From contig NZ_JAGSYG010000001.1 of assembly GCF_025685655.1 (NCBI RefSeq), positions 1,178,001-1,242,000 on the forward strand: a DNA stretch of 64,000 bases, written 5' to 3'. How positions within the stretch are numbered: the first letter of the stretch is position 1; each line of letters starts with the position of its first letter. The DNA comes from Acidicapsa ligni (GTDB taxonomy: Bacteria > Acidobacteriota > Terriglobia > Terriglobales > Acidobacteriaceae). The notes under the pieces were generated by a model. The model was not told where the DNA came from, did no database searches, and saw only the letters and a program-made list of their open reading frames with translations. The position numbers were made by a program, and so were the translations under genes. Shown in pieces: positions 44,312 through 53,462 of the stretch.

Positions 44312-45025
44312 ATGAACAAAGTTATATTGGCTGATTCCCAGGCAATCTTCCGTGCGGGCACGGCCAAGGTGCTTGCGATGGATGAGAATTTGCGGATTAT
44401 TGCTCAATGTTCCGATGTCGAGCGAATGATGCACGCGATCACTACATTTCCAGGAGCGATTGTGATCCTGGCCTCAGTTCTCAAGCCGGAGATAGGGCGT
44501 CTCAATATCCTGCTTACCAGTGCCGGCAGCCGTGGAATCGTCATTATCGAAAACTCCGAATCCTCGGCGCCTTATGTTCAGCAGGGATTTCACGGAGTGC
44601 TCTTTCGCAATACCTCTGGTTCGGCCATGGTGGAGTGCGTACGTCGCGTGGCCGCCGGTGAAATCTGGCAGCCCCTGCAATCAGCATTCGTCGAGATGGC
44701 GGATGAGGATATGGTCGGTACGCGCGTTCGAGATCGCCTGACGCCGAAAGAGATGCGAATTGTGGCTCTGATCGTGCAGGGATGCAAAAATCGCGAAATC
44801 GCTACCCGCCTCAGAACCACAGAGCAAGTGATCAAGAATTACCTGCGCTCCATTTATGACAAGACCGGTGTCAGCGATCGGCTGGAACTTGCGCTCTTTA
44901 CCTTGCATCACCGCGTACTGGCAGAGGCCGCAGCGGATGTCGGCAGCCGAATCGATGCCGAGGAGCGAGCCAATACGACGGAAGCTGTCGGCAAAGTCGA
45001 GTCCATATCGAGAACCGGAACATAG
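44312..45025 (+). CDS. LuxR/NarL-type regulator with degenerate receiver
   Basis: A 237-residue regulator. The first 120 residues have the receiver fold (MNKVILADSQAIFRAG), but the phosphoacceptor Asp is Ala54 (VILASVLKPE), the acidic pair is reduced to one Asp, and the conserved Lys is Arg99 (GVLFRN). The receiver therefore cannot be phosphorylated in the usual way. Residues about 142-200 form a LuxR/GerE helix-turn-helix with LTPKEMRIVALIVQGCKNREIATRL, intact for DNA binding. The tail is rich in Glu/Thr. The start at 44312 follows GAGG by 8 bases; the longer frame from 44156 adds a non-homologous segment. It is divergent from the flavoenzyme/kinase genes and may control them. Confidence 0.85.
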   Translation: MNKVILADSQAIFRAGTAKVLAMDENLRIIAQCSDVERMMHAITTFPGAIVILASVLKPEIGRLNILLTSAGSRGIVIIENSESSAPYVQQGFHGVLFRNTSGSAMVECVRRVAAGEIWQPLQSAFVEMADEDMVGTRVRDRLTPKEMRIVALIVQGCKNREIATRLRTTEQVIKNYLRSIYDKTGVSDRLELALFTLHHRVLAEAAADVGSRIDAEERANTTEAVGKVESISRTGT

Positions 45026-45046
45026 GCCTCCCATAGAGGCCTATAA

Positions 45047-47491
45047 CTACTCCGTCCGCAGAGCTTCCATTGGATTAAGCCGCGAAGCCCGCTGAGCAGG
45101 CAGCCAGACGGCCAGCAGGGCTACACCGGTCAAGATGATCGGCACGCTTATAAAGACAAACGGGTCCCAGCCTTTGACTCCATAAAGCAGACTGGCTATC
45201 AGGTGAGTCAGTCCGAAAGCCGCGCCCATCCCGATCACGACTCCAGCCAGCGCCAGGCGCATTCCCTGCCATACCACCAGCTTTGTGATGCGTCCGCGAT
45301 CTGCGCCCATCGCCATGCGAATGCCGATCTCCTGTGTCCTTTGCTGCACGGAATAGGCCATTAGTCCGTAGATTCCAATCGCAGCCAGAATCAATGCTGA
45401 ACCGCCAAAGATCGACAGCAGCAGCATATTAAAATCCTGGCGCGCGGTTGAGCGCACAACGATCTCCTCCATGGAGCGAACCCGCGCCACCGGCAAACCG
45501 CCGCTGGATTTGCGCAGTTCTTCACTTACCATGGCTGTCAGTTGATGCGGTTCCACCTTGGTTCGGATAATCCACGAAATCGGTGCCACTTTGGAATTCA
45601 GTTCCGTCAGTCCATCGGTCATCTGGGCCAGCGGAACGATCATCTTTGGCTCCGGATTGCGATTCAGCCCACCATCCCGCACGTCGCCGACTACTCCAAC
45701 GATCAATCTTGCAGGCTCCTCAAACTCCGGTCCTACGCCGTGGCCGATCAGAATCTGTTGTCCTACAGGATTTTCGCCTTTCTTCCAGAACTGTTTGGCC
45801 ATGGCTTCATTGATCAAGGCCACGCCCTGCGCTCCGCCGGTGTCATTGTCAGTAAAATCGCGCCCATGCAGAATGGGGATCTTGAAGGCGTCGTAATATC
45901 CAGGGGATACGGCCATCCATCCTGCGCCGTCAGGCTGGCCGTTCTGTGGCCGCCCCACGATAGTGAAGGGCAAACCAAACCCGCCCACTAAAGGCATCGA
46001 ATTCGTTGCTGCGGCCGTGACCACGCCGGGCATCGCGTTCAGCCTCTGCCGCCCCTCGCGTATCACTTGCGCCACTCCGGCAGTCTTCTCAAAATTCGGC
46101 CCATTCATGGCCATCTCAGCGGTCAGGACGTTGTGCGAGTTGAAGCCCGGATCGACCAATCGCAGAGCCACAAAAGTCCGAATCAGCAGGGAAGCGCCAA
46201 TTAGCAGAACCAGCGCGAGCGAAACCTCGCTCACCACCAGCAGAGAACGCATCTTGCTGGTCCGCAGGCTGCCGCCCGATCCCTTGCTGTTCTCTTTCAT
46301 GGCGCTGCTGAGATCGGGCTTCGAGGCTTCAATCGCAGGAACAAGTCCAAAGAGAATCCCGGTCAGAAACGAGATGCCCAGCGTGAAAAGTGCGACATGC
46401 CAGTCCAAACCGACCAGCACTCCATTTTCACCAATTCTGGGAATATCGCCGGGGCTCGATGCCAGCAGCGCCCGCACTCCTACGACTCCCAGAATCATCC
46501 CGAGTATTCCGCCAGCGAGTGCCAGCACGATGCTCTCCGTCAGCAACTGACGAATGATGCGGCCGCGTCCCGCGCCGAGCGCTGAGCGAATGGCGAACTC
46601 CCGCCGCCGGCTTGCAGCGCGTACCATCAGCAGGTTGGCCACGTTGGCGCAGGCAATCAGCAGCACAAAACTTACCGCGCCAACCAGCACCAGCAGAGAC
46701 GAGCGCACGTCGCTAACGACGGAGTCTTTGAGTAACTGTGCATCAAACCCGCCGCGCTGATTGGCCCCGGGATACTTGCGGTTAAATTCCGCCGCAGCCA
46801 GCTTTAACTGAGCCTGTACCTGGGATAGCGTTATTCCCGGCCTCATCCGCGCCGCAGCGACAAAATAGTGTGCCTGGTCGCTCGTATTTGGGTCGAACTG
46901 GTATGGAATCCATAGATCGGCAGCCGGGTCTGTGTCGAAATCGCCAGTCACTCCAACCACGGTGTAAGGTAGATTGGCGATTGAAATCGACCTGCCAATC
47001 AGATGTGGATCGCTCCCGAACTTACGCTTCCATAGCCCATTGCTCACCACCACGACATTGCCGCCATGTGGCCGGTCTTCGTCGCGAGTGAATCCTCTAC
47101 CCAGTGCGAATGGCGCTCCAAAGACGCGGAAGTAGCCCTCGGTCACATGCACGCCGTGAACCTGCTCGGGAATGCCTCCGGTCAGGTTCATGCCACCGCC
47201 GCCATCGTAGCCTGCCACGTCCTGGAAGACACTGGTTTGTTCCTGCCACACATGCAGTTTGGTCGCCGACGCGCCCGGGCCTTCACCGTCCGGACTCGTG
47301 AGCAGAATCTGTACAATCCTGTCTGGCTCTGGGTAGGACAGTGGCTTGAGCAGCACGGTATTCACCACGGAGAAGATAGCGGTGTCAGCCCCGATTCCAA
47401 GCGCCAACGCGGCAACTACCGCGATGGTAAACGCCGGATTCTTAACAAACATGTGCAGGGCATGCTTCAGGTCATCACGTAAATTGTCCAC
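45047..47491 (-). CDS. ADOP-family orphan ABC permease (MacB/FtsX-like)
   Basis: An 814-residue permease of the acidobacterial duplicated orphan permease type: two MacB_PCD-FtsX halves in one chain. Membrane segments lie at about 25-45, three at 280-380, one near 430, and three at 690-800; periplasmic domains lie between. The starting block FVKNPAFTIAVVAALALGIGADTAIFSVVN is diagnostic, and the C-terminal block QEIGIRMAMGADRGRI repeats the FtsX pattern. ADOPs normally lack a linked ATPase gene, as here; many neighbour a PadR regulator, which is missing. The substrate is unknown, possibly peptides or toxins. Start: GTG 47491 has GGGGAG 7 bases upstream. Confidence 0.9.
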   Translation of the reverse strand: MDNLRDDLKHALHMFVKNPAFTIAVVAALALGIGADTAIFSVVNTVLLKPLSYPEPDRIVQILLTSPDGEGPGASATKLHVWQEQTSVFQDVAGYDGGGGMNLTGGIPEQVHGVHVTEGYFRVFGAPFALGRGFTRDEDRPHGGNVVVVSNGLWKRKFGSDPHLIGRSISIANLPYTVVGVTGDFDTDPAADLWIPYQFDPNTSDQAHYFVAAARMRPGITLSQVQAQLKLAAAEFNRKYPGANQRGGFDAQLLKDSVVSDVRSSLLVLVGAVSFVLLIACANVANLLMVRAASRRREFAIRSALGAGRGRIIRQLLTESIVLALAGGILGMILGVVGVRALLASSPGDIPRIGENGVLVGLDWHVALFTLGISFLTGILFGLVPAIEASKPDLSSAMKENSKGSGGSLRTSKMRSLLVVSEVSLALVLLIGASLLIRTFVALRLVDPGFNSHNVLTAEMAMNGPNFEKTAGVAQVIREGRQRLNAMPGVVTAAATNSMPLVGGFGLPFTIVGRPQNGQPDGAGWMAVSPGYYDAFKIPILHGRDFTDNDTGGAQGVALINEAMAKQFWKKGENPVGQQILIGHGVGPEFEEPARLIVGVVGDVRDGGLNRNPEPKMIVPLAQMTDGLTELNSKVAPISWIIRTKVEPHQLTAMVSEELRKSSGGLPVARVRSMEEIVVRSTARQDFNMLLLSIFGGSALILAAIGIYGLMAYSVQQRTQEIGIRMAMGADRGRITKLVVWQGMRLALAGVVIGMGAAFGLTHLIASLLYGVKGWDPFVFISVPIILTGVALLAVWLPAQRASRLNPMEALRTE

Positions 47492-47731
47492 GGTAACACT
47501 CCCCAATAGAGATTTGCTTCTGAACGGATCGCCAGATATGGACTGCTTTAGATTTATGGCTCAAGACGGATTCGTGGTCTAACGCCATTCCATATGCTGG
47601 GTTACGAAAAAGAGAAGAAGATTGTTCTCGAAAAATGCCTGACGGGGGAAAGTACTGTAAGGAAGACGCACCCACGCCGTCATTTGTAATCTGACACGCA
47701 AAAATTTATTGAATTAATTGCTTCGGTGAAG

Positions 47732-47756
47732 CTGGCGTAGAAAATCTCTACGCCAG
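47732..47756 (-). terminator. Hairpin at the inositol-phosphatase stop codon
   Basis: 10-bp perfect arms (47732-47741 and 47747-47756) with a 5-base loop; the gene's TAG stop lies inside the first-transcribed arm. No T-run follows directly, so a terminator role is tentative. Confidence 0.45.
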
Positions 47757-48539
47757 AAGAGGAAGATTAAATAATTCAGATAATTCGTCTGCAATGCCGG
47801 CAGCGGAAGCCAGTATGGCATTGCCTTTCAACAGGCCGTCGCCAGCTAGAAAGTCATTGACTCGGCCGCCTGCTTCTTTCACGAGGACCAGTCCGGCGAG
47901 GCAATCCCAGGAATACATATGTGTCTCCATGCAGGCATCGACGCGTCCGGCGGCAACGTTGGCCACAGCCAATGCGCCTGACCCGCCTCCGCGAAGAGCC
48001 ACACCTTTGCTCATTACTTTTTCCAGCACGGAGAGATAGGCTGCCTGTGGCTGCCGCGAAGCGCGCCCCATTTCAAGCAGGGATTGATCTAGCTGCGTAA
48101 CCTTTGTTGTCTTGATCTTCTCACCGTTCAGAGTTGCGCCCATACCGGTCGCGGCGGCAAACAATTCATCGCTCATCGGTGCATAGATCACGCCGATTGA
48201 GGCTACGCCATTCAACACAAAGGCAATGGACACGCAGAAATGTGCGATGCCGCGGGCAAAGTTGGACGTGCCATCGATTGGATCGACGACCCATGTGCGG
48301 TCGCTCACCTGGCCGCCATCTTCTTCGCCCAGAAATGTGTCTCCGGGGAAAGCGCCTAGCAGGCGTTCACGCACCAGCTTTTCTACCTCACCGTCTGTTG
48401 CGGTGAGGTAATCGTGTGGGCCTTTGAATTTGAAGCTCATGGCGTCGCGATCCAGAAAGCGACGCTTCTGCAGAACTCCCGCCTCGCGAGCTACGGCGCA
48501 GGCAATCAACAGCCGATGTTGCAAAGAATCTTGTGTCAT
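47748..48539 (-). CDS. Inositol-monophosphatase-family phosphatase
   Basis: A 263-residue metal-dependent phosphatase of the IMPase/CysQ/HisN superfamily. The three metal-site motifs are intact: LGEEDG (about 94-99), WVVDPIDGTSNFARG (about 107-121) and YSWDCLAG (about 215-222). It would hydrolyse a small phosphomonoester in the cytoplasm, such as inositol phosphate, histidinol phosphate or PAP; the substrate cannot be read from sequence. ATG 48539 follows an AAAGAGC box; the longer frame overlaps rocA. It lies 35 bases after rocA on the same strand and is probably co-transcribed, though the two reactions have no obvious link. Confidence 0.88.
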   Translation of the reverse strand: MTQDSLQHRLLIACAVAREAGVLQKRRFLDRDAMSFKFKGPHDYLTATDGEVEKLVRERLLGAFPGDTFLGEEDGGQVSDRTWVVDPIDGTSNFARGIAHFCVSIAFVLNGVASIGVIYAPMSDELFAAATGMGATLNGEKIKTTKVTQLDQSLLEMGRASRQPQAAYLSVLEKVMSKGVALRGGGSGALAVANVAAGRVDACMETHMYSWDCLAGLVLVKEAGGRVNDFLAGDGLLKGNAILASAAGIADELSELFNLPLLA

Positions 48540-48574
48540 GTGCTCTTTCGTCTTGAAGCCACGCAGGTGGCGTA

Positions 48575-50164
48575 CTAAAGCTTTTCGGCTACCGACTTGG
48601 CTTGCGTAAACAACAGCAGATAATCCGGGCCGCCCGCCTTCGAGTCCGTGCCGCTCATGTTGAAGCCGCCAAAAGGATGCGCTCCGACCATCGCGCCGGT
48701 GCACTTGCGATTGAGATAAAGATTGCCGACGTGGAACTCTTCCGCGGCATGATTGAGCCGGTCGCGGTCGTTGGTGTAGATCGAGCCCGTCAGACCGAAC
48801 TCAGTGTTATTGGCGACAGCCAATCCTTCTTCATAGCTATCGACCTTGATAATCGCCAGTACCGGTCCGAAGATCTCTTCCTGAGAAATCACGGCATCGG
48901 CATCCACATCTGCGATCACGGTTGGCTCAAGGAAGTATCCACCAGCCTCGGTCGGCACAGCATTACCGCCGGAGACCAGTCGTCCTTCACTCTTGCCCTG
49001 TTCGATATATCCCAGGATGCTTTTCAGTGCGCTCTCATTCACGACCGGGCCGAGACTGTGATTCTCAACCGGATCGCCCACGGTCAGCCTGGAGACACGC
49101 TCGCGCACCTTCTCGACAAACTCGTCATAGATCGAGGCTTCGACAATCGCCCGTGAGCAGGCCGAGCACTTCTGGCCGCTGAAGCCAAAGGCCGCCGCGA
49201 CAACTCCGTCTGCGGCGACATCCACATCCGCATCGGCGCACACAAGGATCGAGTCCTTGCCGCCCATCTCCAGCACCGTTCGCTTGATCCAGATCTGGCC
49301 GGTCTGTGTCTTCGCGGCCAACTCATGAATATCCAATCCAACTGGCTTCGAGCCGGTAAAAGCGATAAAGCGAGTCTTGGGGTGAGCGACGATGGCATTG
49401 CCGAAAGTAGCACCCGACCCTGGGCAGAAGTTAACCACGCCTGCGGGCAGACCAGCTTCTTCCAGCACATCCATGAACAGCGCCGCGATGGTCGGCGAAT
49501 CGCTCGACGGCTTCAGAACTACGGTATTACCGGTCACAATGGCCGCTGCCGTCATACCCGCCATGATGGCGAATGGGAAGTTCCACGGTGGAATCACTGC
49601 TCCTACGCCTAGAGGAATGTACAGCAGGCGATTGTGTTCGCCGGGGAATTGAATCGGCGTAGTGGACTTGGCCAGCCGCAGTGCTTCGCGTGCATAGAAC
49701 TCAAGGAAGTCGATGGTCTCAGCCGTATCGGCATCTGCCTCGGCCCAGTTTTTGCCGACCTCATAGGTGAGCCACGCCGAGAACTCGAACTTGCGCAGGC
49801 GGATAATCTCTGCCGCACGCAGCAGCAGCGATGCGCGGACATCCACGCTTACGCGGCTCCACGAATTGAACGCGCGAAGTGCCGCTTCCATTGCTTCCTG
49901 TGCATGTTCCGCGCCAGCCTTTTGATGAACGCCAACGATCTGCGCCGGACGGGAAGGGTTCAGCGAAGTGATCTTGCCCTTGGTCTTTTCGCGATGGCCT
50001 CCGATAACCAGGTCATACTCCTGACCAAGACGGGTGGCCACATCGGCGAGTGCCTGGCGCATGGCGCGGGCATTTTCCGGCTCGGCAAAGTCAACTAAGG
50101 ATTCGTTCTCAAACTCGCCAACTGGCAAGCGCAGCGTGATATTCGGCAGCGTCGTAAAAGTCAT
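48575..50164 (-). CDS. rocA: L-glutamate gamma-semialdehyde (P5C) dehydrogenase
   Basis: A 529-residue aldehyde dehydrogenase of the RocA/PruA group; it oxidises glutamate semialdehyde (from proline or arginine breakdown) to glutamate with NAD+. Catalytic residues are intact: Asn195 in PPWNF, Glu299 in LEMGGKDS and Cys333 in SGQKCSACSR. The P5C-specific C-terminal block GAHPFGGFNMSGTDSKAGGPDYL is present. The N-terminal 50 residues (FENESLVDFAEPENARAMRQAL) match the lead segment of monofunctional P5CDH rather than a PutA fusion. No proline dehydrogenase gene is in the window. It is followed by the phosphatase and divergent from the cytochrome genes. Confidence 0.93.
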   Translation of the reverse strand: MTFTTLPNITLRLPVGEFENESLVDFAEPENARAMRQALADVATRLGQEYDLVIGGHREKTKGKITSLNPSRPAQIVGVHQKAGAEHAQEAMEAALRAFNSWSRVSVDVRASLLLRAAEIIRLRKFEFSAWLTYEVGKNWAEADADTAETIDFLEFYAREALRLAKSTTPIQFPGEHNRLLYIPLGVGAVIPPWNFPFAIMAGMTAAAIVTGNTVVLKPSSDSPTIAALFMDVLEEAGLPAGVVNFCPGSGATFGNAIVAHPKTRFIAFTGSKPVGLDIHELAAKTQTGQIWIKRTVLEMGGKDSILVCADADVDVAADGVVAAAFGFSGQKCSACSRAIVEASIYDEFVEKVRERVSRLTVGDPVENHSLGPVVNESALKSILGYIEQGKSEGRLVSGGNAVPTEAGGYFLEPTVIADVDADAVISQEEIFGPVLAIIKVDSYEEGLAVANNTEFGLTGSIYTNDRDRLNHAAEEFHVGNLYLNRKCTGAMVGAHPFGGFNMSGTDSKAGGPDYLLLFTQAKSVAEKL

Positions 50165-50241
50165 AACTACTCAAGTCTAGCTGAGGAACCACACCCGTTG
50201 CATCTTGCATAAAAAGATCATTTACATCTTGATATGAATAC

Positions 50242-50301
50242 TTGACACGAATATAGGACCAATTTAGTCTTCGTTTAGCGAAGTATCCGACACATTTAGT
50301 C
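50242..50301 (+). promoter_or_regulatory. Candidate promoter of the cytochrome gene set
   Basis: TTGACA at 50242-50247 and TAGTCT at 50265-50270 are separated by 17 bp. The direct repeat ATTTAGTC occurs at 50262-50269 and 50294-50301, three helical turns apart; an activator could bind there. The -10 match is weak. Confidence 0.35.
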
Positions 50302-50406
50302 CTCATTCTGGAACTGGCGTTTGGACGACTCTTTTTGATGCAGTTGCTTACGAGAGCACTGCGATGTAGAGAATTTCGCTGAGGCTCTTTTGTGGAGTGG
50401 AAGTGT

Positions 50407-51288
50407 ATGCGTTTTGTTCGACTTACTGGATACTGCCTGCTGGTTCTGGGAGCTGTTTTATCCCTCGGAAATGTGCTGCACGCCCAGGAAAAACCCTATT
50501 TCGTCACCTACTCCACCGATCTGGAAGAGCCAGGCAATCTTGAAGTCGCTCTCAAAGGGCTGACCGCCCCGCCGAAAGATGCGAATGCTTTTGTCAGCCC
50601 GACAATCGAGCTCGAATACGGCGCGACCGCGTGGTGGACGACTGAGGTTTACGCGCAGGGGCAGGCTACCGTGAACGACTCGACTGTCTTCACCGGTTTT
50701 CGCTGGGAGAATCGTTTTCGCCCGCTGCCCCGCGAATACTTCGTCACCCCGGCTGTTTACGTAGAGTACGAATCGGTCAGCAATGCGGACAAAAGCATTC
50801 TTGAAATTACGGGGCACGATGGCATCTCGCGCTTCCAGGTCAATAATGGGCAAACCCACGGCATTGTGGAGCACTCGATCGAGGGCAAGCTAATTCTGTC
50901 GAGCAATTTCAAGGGTTGGAATATTTCCGAGAACATGATAGCTGAAAAGAACATGTCCAATGAGCCGTGGGAGTTTGGCTATGCACTTGGTGCGGCGCGT
51001 TCGCTTGCTTCGGCTGGCAGCGCAAGGCGATGCTATCTTTGCCGCCAGAATTTTGATGCCGGTGCGGAACTCTACGGAGGACTTGGCGACCGCTATAGCT
51101 TCGGTCTCAAGCAGACCTCGCAGTATGCCGGGCCAACCGTGGATTTTCGCGTACCGAACGGACCAACCGTCAGCTTCTCGCCGCAGTTTGGGCTGAATGA
51201 CAACAGCATCGGCACGCTATGGCGGTTCAAGGTCTCGTATGAAATACAGCAGATCCGCGATCTATTTAAGTCGAAGGACTCACGATGA
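50407..51288 (+). CDS. Probable outer-membrane beta-barrel protein
   Basis: A 293-residue exported protein (signal peptide about 1-27, ending LHAQ). The rest alternates polar and aromatic residues in strands typical of a small outer-membrane barrel: VSPTIELEYGATAWWTTEVYAQGQ, YFVTPAVYVEYES and FGLKQTSQYAGPTVDFRV. I do not recognise a named family. A CYLC pair lies near 208-211 but is not a haem site. It overlaps the cytochrome c gene by ATGA, so it is probably made with it and could be a porin for extracellular electron transfer (inference). ATG 50407 is preferred; GTG 50392, 15 bases upstream, also has a GAGG box. Confidence 0.7.
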   Translation: MRFVRLTGYCLLVLGAVLSLGNVLHAQEKPYFVTYSTDLEEPGNLEVALKGLTAPPKDANAFVSPTIELEYGATAWWTTEVYAQGQATVNDSTVFTGFRWENRFRPLPREYFVTPAVYVEYESVSNADKSILEITGHDGISRFQVNNGQTHGIVEHSIEGKLILSSNFKGWNISENMIAEKNMSNEPWEFGYALGAARSLASAGSARRCYLCRQNFDAGAELYGGLGDRYSFGLKQTSQYAGPTVDFRVPNGPTVSFSPQFGLNDNSIGTLWRFKVSYEIQQIRDLFKSKDSR

Positions 51289-51671
51289 AAAAGTTACTTG
51301 CTCTGATTGCTCTGATCCTCTGTTCTCCGGCGTTGCTGATCGGCGCGTCAGATGGAAAATGGCTGCATCGCGTTCCCGATGAAGACCGCGCACGCCACAA
51401 TCCTTTTGCCGGACAACCCTCTGCGGCTGCCGCGGGCAAAGTTCTCTTTCAGGAGAACTGCGCCAAGTGCCACGGAACGGATGCCCTGGGTCTACACAAT
51501 CGGCCGAGCCTGCGTAGTGAACGCATTCACAACGCGACGGATGGTGAACTCGCGTGGATGCTCAAGAACGGCAACCCCTACAAAGGTATGCCGCCATGGA
51601 GTTCTCTGCCGGAGCAACAACGCTGGCAGGTGATCGCCTATCTGCGCACGTTGCCTCTGTCTGTGAAGTAA
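51285..51671 (+). CDS. Mono-haem cytochrome c
   Basis: A 128-residue exported class I cytochrome c. Signal peptide about 1-21; haem attachment site CAKCH at 59-63 (His63 axial) and the distal Met102 in the GMPPW loop; the C-terminal helix reads RWQVIAYLRTL. It should carry electrons in the periplasm. Its start overlaps the stop of the barrel gene (ATGA at 51285-51288), and the di-haem protein follows after 36 bases, so it may shuttle electrons to or from that protein. Confidence 0.9.
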   Translation: MKKLLALIALILCSPALLIGASDGKWLHRVPDEDRARHNPFAGQPSAAAAGKVLFQENCAKCHGTDALGLHNRPSLRSERIHNATDGELAWMLKNGNPYKGMPPWSSLPEQQRWQVIAYLRTLPLSVK

Positions 51672-51707
51672 GTTCTTAAGCCAGGATTCAAGCCTCAGGA
51701 GTATGCA

Positions 51708-53429
51708 GTGAGATCGATTCGTAAGACAGTTCGCACAAGCAACAAGAACGCGCATGGGCGAGGTATCTTTACCTTCGCGACGGTAGTTCTGTGTTCCACC
51801 AGTCTCATCATGAATGGCTGCGGCGCGGGGCAGGCTCCGGTTGCTCCTGCCAGCGAAGCGACTACTCCCGCGGCTGATTCCATTGGCGAACGCATCTTTC
51901 TCGATACACGCTTCTCCGAATATTTCGCAACGCACATGACGTCAACGAATGCTCCGCTCGCTACCGGCGACCCTGTGGTTAATACCGTTGAGACAACCAA
52001 TGGAACGCTGCCTGGGCCTTTTGCCGGGCAGGCGATGAACTGCCGTAGTTGTCACTTCGTCACTGAATTTCAAGGCGTGGCTGGCGCAGGGAACCGGACG
52101 TATGCAGATTTCACCACGCGCAGTCCAATTCCGCTGACGATGAATGGTTTCACCAACACACCGCGCAACGCCATGCAGATGGTGGACAGTTTCACGGCGC
52201 GCAATACGTCGCAATTTCTGCACTTCGATGGAGAGTTTGCAACGGGGCAGGACTTGGTTATCGGCACGATGACGGGCAGAAACTTCGGTTGGTCTCCAGC
52301 GCAGTACAGCCAGGCGATTGCACATATCGCCCGCATCGTTCGCGAAGATGATGGGTCAGACCAACTTGCCGCCGATCGTACGAACAGTCTTTCGTATGGC
52401 ACTTTATTTCTTGGTACCGATGCGCGCATCACGAGCGATCTGTCTCTGCCTGTAAATCAGCGCGTGGATGTTACAACTGCAACCGACCAGCAGATAGTGA
52501 CCGAGGTCGCCAACTGCATTACCCAGTACATGAAAGATCTACTTTTTCAACGCGACGAGTATGGGCAATACGTCGGCTCGCCTTACGATAACTTCCTGCG
52601 TGTTAATCATCTTCCTCAGCAGGCGTTGGCAGGTGAGACGCGTGCGGCTTACAACACGCGCCTATATGCCGCAGTGCTGGCATTAAATAATCCGATCTAC
52701 ATCACGACGGCCGATGGAAGTTTTGCCTATCATGCGAATCCATATCAGTTCGGTGCGACTGAGTTAGCGGGACTCAAGATCTTCCTCAAGTCCGCAACTG
52801 CTGGTGGAGGAAGTAATCAACACGCGGGTAACTGCGCCGCTTGTCATCAGGCACCCGATTTCACTGACTTTATCTTTCACAACACAGGCGTAGCGCAGAC
52901 GGAGTATGACAACGTTCATGGCGCTGGAGCATTTGTAAAGCTTCACGTGCCGTCACTGACAGAGCGCAACAGTTCTTTTGATTTGTATCTACCGGCGAGC
53001 ACCAATCATCCAAATGCGACGGAATCAATGCGGCGTGCAGCCTCTGCTGATAATCCGAATTATGCCGACCTGGGTTTGTGGAATGTATATCTGAATCCCG
53101 ATATGCCTAACCCTCAAATGGGACTCGCAAGCTTTGTCTGTGCAGCGGGCAAGGATTGCTCTGTGGATAAGGGGTTGGCGAGTACGATTGCACAATTCAA
53201 GACGCCCGTGCTGCGCGATCTTGAAGACTCTGCGCCGTACTTTCATAATGGCAGCGCTCTCAAGCTCAACGACGTGATTGAGTTCTACATCAACAGCTCA
53301 AAGCTGGCGCAGAACGGGCTACTGCGCAATGCTCCCGCCGAATTTGCAAACATGTCGATTTCAGAAGAGGATGTAGCAGCCCTTGTGGCGTTTCTGCAAT
53401 CGCTGACGGAAGACTACGACGACGCGTAA
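51708..53429 (+). CDS. Di-haem cytochrome, MauG/CcpA peroxidase-like
   Basis: A 573-residue exported di-haem protein with CRSCH at 112-116 and CAACH at 376-380. The C-terminal block TPVLRDLEDSAPYFHNGSALKLNDVIEFY is the hallmark of the CcpA/MauG family. It is longer than standard peroxidases (about 330) because of the 260-residue stretch between haems. The N-terminus has a hydrophobic segment then IMNGCGAG, a possible but imperfect lipobox at Cys38. Function: peroxide reduction or oxidation of a protein or small molecule, using the neighbouring cytochrome c. GTG 51708 follows AGGAG by 6 bases. Confidence 0.87.
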   Translation: MRSIRKTVRTSNKNAHGRGIFTFATVVLCSTSLIMNGCGAGQAPVAPASEATTPAADSIGERIFLDTRFSEYFATHMTSTNAPLATGDPVVNTVETTNGTLPGPFAGQAMNCRSCHFVTEFQGVAGAGNRTYADFTTRSPIPLTMNGFTNTPRNAMQMVDSFTARNTSQFLHFDGEFATGQDLVIGTMTGRNFGWSPAQYSQAIAHIARIVREDDGSDQLAADRTNSLSYGTLFLGTDARITSDLSLPVNQRVDVTTATDQQIVTEVANCITQYMKDLLFQRDEYGQYVGSPYDNFLRVNHLPQQALAGETRAAYNTRLYAAVLALNNPIYITTADGSFAYHANPYQFGATELAGLKIFLKSATAGGGSNQHAGNCAACHQAPDFTDFIFHNTGVAQTEYDNVHGAGAFVKLHVPSLTERNSSFDLYLPASTNHPNATESMRRAASADNPNYADLGLWNVYLNPDMPNPQMGLASFVCAAGKDCSVDKGLASTIAQFKTPVLRDLEDSAPYFHNGSALKLNDVIEFYINSSKLAQNGLLRNAPAEFANMSISEEDVAALVAFLQSLTEDYDDA

Positions 53430-53462
53430 CCAGAGTAATGCTCATGAAAGGAAATCACAGCC

